DNA of 64,000 bases, taken from assembly GCF_009914055.1 (NCBI RefSeq), contig NZ_CP028271.1, forward strand, positions 3,596,001-3,660,000. Direction: 5' to 3'. Positions within the stretch are counted from its first letter, which is position 1. Each line of letters opens with the position of its first letter. This stretch comes from Mixta intestinalis (GTDB lineage Bacteria > Pseudomonadota > Gammaproteobacteria > Enterobacterales > Enterobacteriaceae). Below the pieces are notes generated by a model, which worked only from the letters and a program-made list of their open reading frames with translations, was not told the DNA's origin and did not search any database. Positions 8,955 to 15,891 of this stretch are shown one piece after another. A program made the translations under genes and the position numbers.

Positions 8955-9532
8955 TTCGGCCCCCCGGTGTTGCTGCTGCCACCCTGCACACCACCATGCA
9001 CGTGCGAATGAACCGTCACCCCGTTAGACGAAAGCGATCCGCCAGAATGGGTAATATTGCCCTTCATCGTGCCGCCCTCCGACAGTTCGAACGTCCGCGC
9101 TTTCAGATGGTCGGTGCATTCTACAATCGGTGTTTCAAGCGTGACGCTGGCAGAGGCTTTGATATGTGCTGTCTTCATGCCCTGCGCTTCCAGCGCGCTG
9201 GCTTCTGCGTCATAGCGGAAAGAGGCTCCGTCTGGCGCTGTCAGCACAATCTCTTTCAGGCTGCTGCCCGGCGCAGGGTTGTCACTGCTGTAGAGACTGC
9301 CGATAATGACCGCCGTTTCAGGGTTGCCACCGATACAGCCCAGCCAGACCTGCTCACCCACGGAAGGCGGCACCCAGATACTGAATGCCCCGGCGCGCGT
9401 GGTGTTCCAACGCAGCCAGTCTGTCTGAAGCTCGCCGCTTTGCACACGTACGCGCCAGCTTTCTTCATCAACGGCAATAACGACGCCGACGCGGAGGATA
9501 TTTTCCAGCAGGCGGATCAGTTCAGCGCTCAT
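8951..9532 (-). CDS. V: Baseplate spike protein gpV
   Basis: Central spike that punctures the outer membrane, 193 aa (P2 V 211). An OB-fold region (residues 1-90, with VGEQVWLGCIGGNPETAVI) is followed by a beta-helical stem and a C-terminal apex with HSHVHGG, the HxH motif that binds iron in P2 gpV. In P2 a late promoter lies before V; here V overlaps S by 4 bases, leaving no room for one. Confidence 0.95.
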   Translation of the reverse strand: MSAELIRLLENILRVGVVIAVDEESWRVRVQSGELQTDWLRWNTTRAGAFSIWVPPSVGEQVWLGCIGGNPETAVIIGSLYSSDNPAPGSSLKEIVLTAPDGASFRYDAEASALEAQGMKTAHIKASASVTLETPIVECTDHLKARTFELSEGGTMKGNITHSGGSLSSNGVTVHSHVHGGVQGGSSNTGGPK

Positions 9533-10167
9533 CGTGCGGCACTCCCCAGGCTGTTAATCACCTGTTCCGTAATCATCTGCTCATCGCCAGCGGTAAAGCC
9601 CAGCAACTCACGCACAGGATATTTAGCAAAGGCACCCGGCCCAACCTGATCGCGCTGGCCGTATTGGTGCACACGCGCAATGCGTGCCGCCACGCCTTCA
9701 TAACCCACGGATGTGCCGCTTGCATCAGCGCGCATTTTGAGAAAGCGATAACTGCGCAACCGCTGAAACATCGGCACCTTCTTCGCAGTGCTGCGGCGCA
9801 CTGAGCGCGTATTGATCTCGATGTAACGCTCAATATCGCTGCGGTAAAACGTGCGAATATCGTTGCGCTCTTCGTCAAAGCCAGTAATGGTGCGCCCGTA
9901 TTTTCCCCGGCCACCGTGCCAGTTTTTGAGGCGGCGGATCTCCCCCTGCCAGACAAACACAATGCCCTGTTGAGAACGCAGCACCCGGCGACGGCGGGCA
10001 GGATATGGCGAACCTTCCGGGTTTTGCTGGGCTTTAATGCGCTGTTGCTGGCTCTTTCGCAGTGCCTGACCAACAGTGCGGGCGGTGCGAACACGTCCGG
10101 CCTGCGAGGTGCCCGCCAGTATGTCGCTGAATACCTGATCCAGCTCACGGAAGAGATCGTTACTCAT
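9529..10167 (-). CDS. S: Tail completion protein gpS (phage virion morphogenesis family)
   Basis: Needed for tail completion and head joining. 212 aa against about 150 in P2. The N-terminal GTSQAGRVRTARTVGQALR and C-terminal ARIARVHQYGQRDQVGPG blocks are family features. The extra length lies in the middle (about residues 65-130: GIVFVWQGEIRRLKNW, ITGFDEERNDIRTF). Overlaps R and V. Confidence 0.88.
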   Translation of the reverse strand: MSNDLFRELDQVFSDILAGTSQAGRVRTARTVGQALRKSQQQRIKAQQNPEGSPYPARRRRVLRSQQGIVFVWQGEIRRLKNWHGGRGKYGRTITGFDEERNDIRTFYRSDIERYIEINTRSVRRSTAKKVPMFQRLRSYRFLKMRADASGTSVGYEGVAARIARVHQYGQRDQVGPGAFAKYPVRELLGFTAGDEQMITEQVINSLGSAAR

Positions 10168-10630
10168 GCGCGTCTGCCTCCCACGTCACATCTTCAAAGA
10201 TGGTGCTCCAGTCGCCGTCCGCTGACGGGATACGCGGTTTAGGTTCCGGTAAATGCTCCGCCCTGGGGATGCCTTTTGCGTCCAGAGTGACCTTTACGCG
10301 CTCGTGCAGCGGCATTTCAAAAAGAATGTCGGCGGTATCGTCGTTGTTGATAAGGGTCGTAAATTTAACGTTCCGGTTCTTCTCCGGGTTCAGCAGCAGA
10401 TCAGGCTGGTTGTGCCAGAGCCATGCCATTAACGGCAGCGTGAAATCATCAATATCACCGGCAAAGTTCATTACAAACAGCACCAGGGTATAGCGGTACA
10501 TAAACGACGGCGTTTCGCCGGTCGTCTCGATATTCCCTTCTTCCACAAAAACGGAGAAGGCTTCAGGATTGGCCCTGCACCATTTGTTAGCGCGGGTCAG
10601 GGTCTCGCGCAGTGAGTCAGCTTTCAGCAT
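10160..10630 (-). CDS. R: Tail completion protein gpR
   Basis: P2 R-type tail terminator/completion protein, 156 aa (P2 155). Begins MLKADSLRETLTRAN, with AFSVFVEEGNIETTG and the conserved MAWLWHNQPDLLLNP. The stop overlaps the S start by 8 bases. Acts with S at the head-proximal end of the tail. Confidence 0.93.
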   Translation of the reverse strand: MLKADSLRETLTRANKWCRANPEAFSVFVEEGNIETTGETPSFMYRYTLVLFVMNFAGDIDDFTLPLMAWLWHNQPDLLLNPEKNRNVKFTTLINNDDTADILFEMPLHERVKVTLDAKGIPRAEHLPEPKPRIPSADGDWSTIFEDVTWEADAHE

Positions 10631-10642
10631 GGTGATACCTTC

Positions 10643-10735
10643 TTAACGCCCGAAACGTTCAATCGCGCCCGCAATGATCAGCAGATAAATAAGCGTCCAG
10701 TAAGGGTGAGCGCTCAGGTAGTCGAATAAGGTCAT
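10643..10735 (-). CDS. 30-aa membrane peptide between LysC and R
   Basis: A very short frame, ATG at 10733-10735 to TAA at 10643, encoding MTLFDYLSAHPYWTLIYLLI followed by IAGAIERFGR. It is mostly one hydrophobic helix. Its ATG overlaps the LysC stop (ATGA), so it is coupled to the lysis genes. An accessory lysis or membrane role is inference from position only. The clean overlap and the composition make it more likely real than chance. Confidence 0.6.
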   Translation of the reverse strand: MTLFDYLSAHPYWTLIYLLIIAGAIERFGR

Positions 10736-11031
10736 GGTGTGGCCCTCGCGTGGTCAGTCAGTCTTTTCAGGCGGCGCAGATCGAGATCGGCTATCGCCGC
10801 CTTATCGGCGTTGCAGGTATCCAGCGCATCGCGCAGGCGATCACTCCAGATAGCTATTGCGCCCCACGTTACCGGGGCGGTCAGTTCCGGCGCTGGCGTT
10901 GCTGCCGTCAGGCTTTCCGGTACCGGCTCGTGCACGATTTTCATTTGCGGCTGCGGCGGTACGGTGTTGCAGGCTGTTACTGACAGAAGCAGGCACAACA
11001 GTACTGGCACACGTATCGTCTTTGATGGCAT
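10732..11031 (-). CDS. lysC: Outer-membrane spanin lipoprotein LysC (o-spanin)
   Basis: Start at ATG 11031 gives MPSKTIRVPVLLCLLLSVTAC, a signal sequence with lipobox SVTAC; the mature protein is proline-rich (NTVPPQPQ) and 99 codons long in total. It lies largely inside the lysB coding region in another frame, the arrangement known for P2 LysB/LysC. Together the pair is expected to fuse inner and outer membranes at the last step of lysis. The longer frame up to 11100 has no signal sequence at its start and is not preferred. Confidence 0.82.
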   Translation of the reverse strand: MPSKTIRVPVLLCLLLSVTACNTVPPQPQMKIVHEPVPESLTAATPAPELTAPVTWGAIAIWSDRLRDALDTCNADKAAIADLDLRRLKRLTDHARATP

Positions 11032-11278
11032 CGCGCATGTATTCACGTCGCTGTTCTCCCAGGGCGTTTCTTTGCTGTTCGGTTGCCCGCAACTGTGCAA
11101 GGACTTCGCGGGCGTCAGCAGTCAGCGCCCGCAGCTCATCCAGCACCTCACCATTACTCTTCACCTCGCGGGAAAGTGCTTCATTGCGCACGGAGTCTTT
11201 ACCGCGCTGATGTGTCTGCCAGAGCAGGCCACCAGAGGCCAGCGCTAGTAGCGCACATAAAATGGCTGTAATCTTCAC
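10841..11278 (-). CDS. lysB: Inner-membrane spanin LysB (i-spanin)
   Basis: 145 aa. An N-terminal transmembrane helix (residues 3-20, ITAILCALLALASGGLLW) is followed by a coiled coil (residues 30-75, rich in E, R, Q and A) that would span the periplasm, and a low-complexity C-terminus over the LysC frame. Starts 4 bases before the end of the endolysin gene (ATGA). Partner of LysC. Confidence 0.85.
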   Translation of the reverse strand: MKITAILCALLALASGGLLWQTHQRGKDSVRNEALSREVKSNGEVLDELRALTADAREVLAQLRATEQQRNALGEQRREYMRDAIKDDTCASTVVPASVSNSLQHRTAAAANENRARAGTGKPDGSNASAGTDRPGNVGRNSYLE

Positions 11279-11832
11279 TTTTCAGCCTCCACGTCACGCA
11301 GGCACCATGCCTTAAAATCCGTTCTCCGGTTAACCAGCCCCTGGCTACGCTTGCCGCCGCTGTTTACAAAATCCGTCAGACGGTTACACATCGCCTGCCA
11401 CTCATGTGCCTGCGCCTTCTTCCAGATGGTCGTGCGCTGTTTTCTCTTCTGGCTGTCCGTGAACCACATCAGGCCAGTACACCCTACATTAAGACCGGCA
11501 TCGGTCATGGCCTCAAAGGCGGACTGTGGCATATACCCGCCTTCAAAATTCTGGTTGATACAGTTTTCAGCGTGCCGCATATCGTTAATCCAGCGACCGG
11601 CGATCTCGCTGTCGCTGTACTCCCGCTTTTCAACGCGGCCCGTCGAACCAATCCCGACCGTCAGCACGCCAGCCGTACAGTAGTAGGGCGTGTTCCGGCA
11701 GTCTTCCCAGCCAGCAATCTTTTGTTGGCCTTCCGGCGTGGTGCGCAACGCGCCCGGACTCAGCGTAATACCCAGCGCAACAATGGCCGCAATGGAGCAT
11801 TTTTTAATAAGCTGTTTCATCTTCCGGCTCAT
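11275..11832 (-). CDS. K: SAR-type endolysin (T4-like lysozyme, GH24)
   Basis: Muramidase that degrades peptidoglycan. ATG 11832 (MSRKMKQL) or 11820 (MKQL) are both possible; both overlap the holin end. The N-terminal CSIAAIVALGITLSPGA is weakly hydrophobic with glycines, as in signal-arrest-release endolysins. Counting from 11820, the catalytic positions are E39, C48 and T54, with the 9- and 6-residue spacing of T4 lysozyme E11-D20-T26; the Asp is replaced by Cys, a variant seen in R21-like endolysins. Confidence 0.88.
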   Translation of the reverse strand: MSRKMKQLIKKCSIAAIVALGITLSPGALRTTPEGQQKIAGWEDCRNTPYYCTAGVLTVGIGSTGRVEKREYSDSEIAGRWINDMRHAENCINQNFEGGYMPQSAFEAMTDAGLNVGCTGLMWFTDSQKRKQRTTIWKKAQAHEWQAMCNRLTDFVNSGGKRSQGLVNRRTDFKAWCLRDVEAEK

Positions 11833-12106
11833 TCTGTTGCAAAAGGTCAAGCGCCCGGCGCTCTGACTCACTCATTTGCCTGTGTTCTGCCTGTTCCAGA
11901 ATCTGGTTAATCAGTTCGTTGCGACGCTTTTGTCCCCGTTCGATGCGGGCGCGATAGAGCCATCCACGGGCACCAAAAACCATCCCGACGAGAAGACCGG
12001 CCAGCGCAATCTTTTCGCTCAGCGTCATTACGCCGATACTGGTGACCATTGCTGACATAGTGAATGTCAGCCAGTCATTCAGGCGCTGAAAGAAACTTAA
12101 CCCCAT
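11804..12106 (-). CDS. Y: Phage holin
   Basis: 100 aa with two hydrophobic segments (about residues 12-28 and 32-50) and a strongly charged, soluble C-terminal half (ERGQKRRNEL ... ESERRALDLL). Position between tail gene X and the endolysin is that of P2 holin Y, but the sequence resembles other small phage holins more than P2 Y, as judged by eye. Overlaps X by 10 bases and the endolysin by about 29. Confidence 0.8.
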   Translation of the reverse strand: MGLSFFQRLNDWLTFTMSAMVTSIGVMTLSEKIALAGLLVGMVFGARGWLYRARIERGQKRRNELINQILEQAEHRQMSESERRALDLLQQNEPEDETAY

Positions 12107-12297
12107 AGCTGCACCATCTCCTGTGTCGCTTTACGCGCGATTTCTGGCAGTTCAATCTCCTGACCGGCATCAAGAAAAACCTGCTGGCTCAGTCCGGGAT
12201 TGGCAGATAACACTTTTTCGGTCACGCCCTGCGTGGTGCCGTAGTGACGCCAGCAAAGCAAATCTACCGTATCCCCCTGCAATGCCTTCACTTTCAT
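12097..12297 (-). CDS. X: Tail protein gpX (LysM-like)
   Basis: A 66-aa LysM-like tail protein: MKVKALQGDTVDLLCWRHYG and LDAGQEIELPEI. The start is ATG 12297, whose A is the last base of the L stop (TGATG), so it is coupled to L. The MLMK start at 12303 is less likely. Typical size for P2 X (67 aa). Confidence 0.93.
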   Translation of the reverse strand: MKVKALQGDTVDLLCWRHYGTTQGVTEKVLSANPGLSQQVFLDAGQEIELPEIARKATQEMVQLWG

Positions 12298-12821
12298 CAG
12301 CAAAGCTCCGCATAGAGGCGAGGGGTGTCGCGAATGTCCGCGATACTCCAGCGGGCATCCCGCCAGAGATCATCCCGTTGCAGGTCAAGTGCAGCGGCAT
12401 CTTTGTCGCCTTTCGCCGTGGTATCAACGTCGCGATAGCCTTCAAGTACCAGCGCCCTGGCAATCGAATAGACTGCGCGGCGGAAGCGGTACACCTTCAC
12501 GTTTTCACCGTTGATAACCAGCTTTTCCGTATCACCTGACGGCAGGACTGAAGGCACATCTTCCAGCGTGTGAAAACCTGCTTTGACCTGACCGGCACGC
12601 CAGTCAAGTAACTGCGCGGTGACATGGGCTACCGCTTCCGTGGTGACGTGCATCAGCCTGGACGTAGTGATACCGCCAGTGATACGCGCGGCCAGACGGA
12701 GATCGGCCAGTTTAATCACCGGCCAGAAGTCCCCGGCGCTGACGGTGGCATCACCATCATCAACGTCGGGCGTATCGCTGTCGGCAGGCAAAACGCGCTT
12801 ATTTGCCACAAGGCTGCTCAT
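12297..12821 (-). CDS. L: Head completion/stabilisation protein gpL
   Basis: 174-aa head completion protein. Contains DGDATVSAGDFWPVIKLADL and RRAVYSIARALVLEGYRDVD, typical of P2 gpL (169 aa). The start at ATG 12821 (MSSLVANKRV) has GGGAG 8 bases upstream and is preferred over 12836. It acts after DNA packaging to close the portal. Confidence 0.92.
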   Translation of the reverse strand: MSSLVANKRVLPADSDTPDVDDGDATVSAGDFWPVIKLADLRLAARITGGITTSRLMHVTTEAVAHVTAQLLDWRAGQVKAGFHTLEDVPSVLPSGDTEKLVINGENVKVYRFRRAVYSIARALVLEGYRDVDTTAKGDKDAAALDLQRDDLWRDARWSIADIRDTPRLYAELC

Positions 12822-12919
12822 GCGCTTATCTCCCATAAATCAGGCGGTGGGCGGGTGGTTAAAAGACCGTATACGGGCAGATATCCACCCGCGCCGCCTG
12901 TCGGACGGGGCCGAAGTCG

Positions 12920-13777
12920 TTAATTCTTTTTCTGGCTGGCAGGCTTGCACTTTGTCGCTTTGCCTGTTGCCGTCTTAGTCGTGGTTTTACGCGCCGTCGC
13001 TTTACCTGCTGCGCTGGCGGTGTTGGTCTTTTCAGGAACAAACCCTGCAGTACCGTCAGTTTTGTCGGTGCTGGCCGCGTCGCCTTCACCCGTGCCGCCA
13101 TCCGCAGACAACTTCTTAACCTCACGTGCAAGCGTGGCGATCTCTTTTTTCACCCCGGCGCTGGGGTTTCGCGTCAGCGCCTCACGGAACAGCGCCAGCG
13201 CTTCAGCTTTGGTCGTGATATCAGTCGCACCACGGCGGGCAAGCGCACGGGCCTTGCACAACTTGGCGCGCACTACATCCGGCATATCACTGTCGGCGAC
13301 AATTTCCGCCACTTCGTCAAGCACGGCGACACCAGACGATAAATCGGCGTCGGCATCAGCGGCCGCGAGCGTCAACAGTGGTTTGCTCACTTCTTCGGTA
13401 AGGAATGTTGCTGCCGTGCGGTTGAAGTTATCCGGCAGCGTCAGTCCGTGGCGCACCACATAGCGCCCCAGCCTCAACGCAAGCGCATAGTCACGACAGT
13501 CAATCGCCCAGACCATCAGCCTGGTGATGACTTCATCCTGCCGCCCGTTGTCACCGTCGAGCGTGCCTTCAATCCATCCCTCATATTCAGGCAGCATGGA
13601 TTTTTTCATTTCGGCTTTGGTTTCTTCGGACTGCACGCCGCTGAGGCGGGACAAGTCCATACGCAGGCGATGCAGAATTTGCTCATGCGCGGTACGCTGG
13701 ATATCGGATTCTTCATCCGCTTGGCCCCGGCGTTCTGCCATGACCTTCTGAAAATGTCGTTGTGCCGGTGTTAACAT
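12920..13777 (-). CDS. M: Terminase small subunit gpM with a basic C-terminal tail
   Basis: DNA-recognition subunit of terminase. The first about 215 residues follow the P2 M pattern (LTPAQRHFQKVMAERRG, MLPEYEGWIEGTL, VWAIDCRDYALALRL). The last about 60 residues are a low-complexity Lys/Ala/Thr-rich tail absent from P2 M (247 aa; here 285). The start is ATG 13777 with GGAG 8 bases upstream; GTG 13783 lies too close to the ribosome binding site. Likely binds the cos region after Q. Confidence 0.93.
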   Translation of the reverse strand: MLTPAQRHFQKVMAERRGQADEESDIQRTAHEQILHRLRMDLSRLSGVQSEETKAEMKKSMLPEYEGWIEGTLDGDNGRQDEVITRLMVWAIDCRDYALALRLGRYVVRHGLTLPDNFNRTAATFLTEEVSKPLLTLAAADADADLSSGVAVLDEVAEIVADSDMPDVVRAKLCKARALARRGATDITTKAEALALFREALTRNPSAGVKKEIATLAREVKKLSADGGTGEGDAASTDKTDGTAGFVPEKTNTASAAGKATARKTTTKTATGKATKCKPASQKKN

Positions 13778-13822
13778 CGTCACTTCTCCCCGTCATGGCG
13801 GGGCAATGCCCCGCCGCTTCTG

Positions 13823-14872
13823 TCACTCGCCTGCCGGTTCGGCCTGGGCGAACTGAATGCCGTCAATGAACGCAACATTGCCGTAGTCTTCAATGACGAA
13901 GTCATCGTTTGACGACTGATACGTTGCGACACGGTTATATTCCGGCTCTTCTTTAATCGTCCGGCGCAGACCGCCACGCTGGTAGTACACCGACAGGTTT
14001 TTGAACGGCGTGATCAGCACGCCATTTACCGGGAAGTAAGGCGCGATAAAGGTCGGCATATTGCCTACGCGCTCCTGCGCGACAATCAACTGACCGGCCA
14101 GCATTTCGGTATTCGGGTTGGTCTGGCTTAACGCGTTGATAGCCGAGAAATTGCTGGTCGTCAGCAGGTCGCCCGCCAGAATCACCACGTTATCCGGGTT
14201 ACGCTTGTGCCATTCATCCATCAGGGCGTTTTTGGCGTCGTACACCGCAGCGCCAATGTTGCCGTAGGTGCCTTTCGCGACAACCTTGTTATCTTCATCG
14301 CGCGAGGTGATCGTCACATTAGAAATAACGCGGTGCGGCGCTTCCTTACGGATTTTTTCCAGCCAGCCAATGCCACAGTCCTGCAACAGCGGGTTAGCGG
14401 CGCGGTCAGACGGATCGCTGTACTTCACGCCGTTAAAACCAATCATGATGCGATCGAGCGACATCTGACGGGCCATTGCCTTGCTGATCAGCGGCTGGAA
14501 CTCCGGCATGTGCGCCCACGCATCAAGCTGTTCATAGCTGATGCCGTAGTCATAGTTGACCTTGCGGCACATGTAGTCGAGCGGCTCCATTGAATGATTT
14601 GAGCCAGGGTTGCGACGATTGGTAACACTGTTGTTTACACCTGCCATCGGGCCTTTGCTGCCGATCAGAACTTTCTGGCCGATCTGCTGGTTTACGCCAA
14701 ACACATTAATTTTGCTCAGGAAAGAATCATCCTGCTGTGCGGCCTGTTCAAGACGCTGCTGACGCGTCGGATCTACGGCAAATTTTGCAGCGACAGCGGC
14801 GGTTGATACGCCGTTGAGCTGGGCCTGCCGGGCGATGTACTGATCAAACAGCTGGCGGGTATTGTTATCCAT
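13823..14872 (-). CDS. N: Major capsid protein gpN
   Basis: Main capsid subunit of 349 aa (P2 357). Starts MDNNTRQLFDQYIARQAQLN; further hallmarks are NVFGVNQQIGQKVLIG, NHSMEPLDYMCRK and FAQAEPAGE at the end. In P2 the N-terminus is removed by the O protease during maturation. Lies between scaffold O and terminase M. Confidence 0.97.
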   Translation of the reverse strand: MDNNTRQLFDQYIARQAQLNGVSTAAVAAKFAVDPTRQQRLEQAAQQDDSFLSKINVFGVNQQIGQKVLIGSKGPMAGVNNSVTNRRNPGSNHSMEPLDYMCRKVNYDYGISYEQLDAWAHMPEFQPLISKAMARQMSLDRIMIGFNGVKYSDPSDRAANPLLQDCGIGWLEKIRKEAPHRVISNVTITSRDEDNKVVAKGTYGNIGAAVYDAKNALMDEWHKRNPDNVVILAGDLLTTSNFSAINALSQTNPNTEMLAGQLIVAQERVGNMPTFIAPYFPVNGVLITPFKNLSVYYQRGGLRRTIKEEPEYNRVATYQSSNDDFVIEDYGNVAFIDGIQFAQAEPAGE

Positions 14873-14895
14873 GTTCTCTGCTCTCTTTGTGAATA

Positions 14896-15732
14896 TCAGT
14901 AATCAGCCAGTTGCGCGTTAGCGCCACCGCTGGCGGGTTCCCGCTGGCTGAAATTGGCGTCAGTGCTTCCCAGCTTGCTGGTCAGCGCGGCAAGATCGGA
15001 AGTCAGCTTCTGGATGGCCTGGCTGTCCTGCTCGCGGGCGCGGCTCAGGTCGTTGAAGCTGTCCAGCAGATCGGCATGGGACTGAGCGACGTTCTCCACG
15101 GCATCACGCACCTGGCTGAACTGTTCACCGTCAGATTTGCGGCCTTTGCCGATAATCCCCATGACGCGCCCGAACCACTGCTTACCTTCATCGCTGCGCT
15201 GCTCTGCCAGTTCGATAATTTCAGCCTCAATGGCATCGGTGAACAGCGGGGCTTCACCCTGCTGATTGTTGAAGGACATAACCTGCTGACGTTGCTGCGC
15301 GGCAAACTTCAGGCGTTCGGTGCCGAGGCTAGCCGGGGTATCGGTCATCGCCAGCCCCATGACATACGCCTTGCCGTTAAGCGCAAACTGAGGGTGCAGC
15401 TCAATGCTGGAGTAAATTTTCTTACCTTCTTCCGTCAGCTTCTTCATGCGCTCGGAAGGTTCAATCTCAGCGTAAAGCGCGGTGCGTCCGGCGAGCGGGC
15501 CTTCGCTGATATCTTCCGCACTCAGTGCTGTCACATCCCCCATCGCGCCGAAATCGCTGCCGGGGAAAGGCGAAAGATAGTGCTCCACGTTGACGCGTGC
15601 GCCGTACACGTCCGGGCTGTAGTTTGCTGCCGCATCACGAAGGTGCTCAGGGCGAATTTCGCGCCCGTCAACGGTGGCACCGGAGACGGCAACGCGGAAT
15701 TTCTTACGGGCTGGTTTAGCTGCGCTAGCCAT
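14896..15732 (-). CDS. O: Capsid scaffold and maturation protease gpO
   Basis: Serine protease plus scaffold. The start is ATG 15732 (MASAAKPARKKF); 15768 would extend it over the promoter region. Residues D22, H51 and S109 (contexts VDGREI, VNVEHY, YSSIEL) fall close to the P2 catalytic triad D19/H48/S107. The C-terminal half is the helical scaffold domain. First gene of the long - strand late operon, divergent from P. Confidence 0.94.
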   Translation of the reverse strand: MASAAKPARKKFRVAVSGATVDGREIRPEHLRDAAANYSPDVYGARVNVEHYLSPFPGSDFGAMGDVTALSAEDISEGPLAGRTALYAEIEPSERMKKLTEEGKKIYSSIELHPQFALNGKAYVMGLAMTDTPASLGTERLKFAAQQRQQVMSFNNQQGEAPLFTDAIEAEIIELAEQRSDEGKQWFGRVMGIIGKGRKSDGEQFSQVRDAVENVAQSHADLLDSFNDLSRAREQDSQAIQKLTSDLAALTSKLGSTDANFSQREPASGGANAQLADY

Positions 15733-15806
15733 GTCGATAATCCTGTTGAGTGGTTTCTGTACGGCCATGATGGCAGAGCGTAACTTGCTGTCTCAACGAG
15801 GTTTTG

Positions 15807-15828
15807 TTGTCTGAGGAAGGCCAGACCA
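15807..15828. promoter_or_regulatory. Dyad TTGTCTG-N8-CAGACCA in the divergent O/P promoter region
   Basis: A near-perfect inverted repeat in the middle of the only intergenic space between the two divergent late operons. P2 late promoters are activated by Ogr at TGT-N12-ACA; here the TGT...ACC half-sites are 14 apart, so the match to the P2 consensus is not exact. A binding site for a late activator is an inference. Confidence 0.4.
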
Positions 15829-15891
15829 TAAAGGGGGCGATAGCGGGATCGCGCGCGGGGTAATCTTCACTCCATAAACGGTGGAGGGCAG

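Noticed and set aside
14911..15783. 290-codon open frame on the + strand opposite O
   Set aside because: Nearly the same length as O and fully antisense to it; O has catalytic residues and operon context, this frame has neither.
15733..15891. Exact P2 late promoter site TGT-N12-ACA between O and P
   Set aside because: Searched by eye on both strands and not found; only a dyad with 14-base spacing is present.
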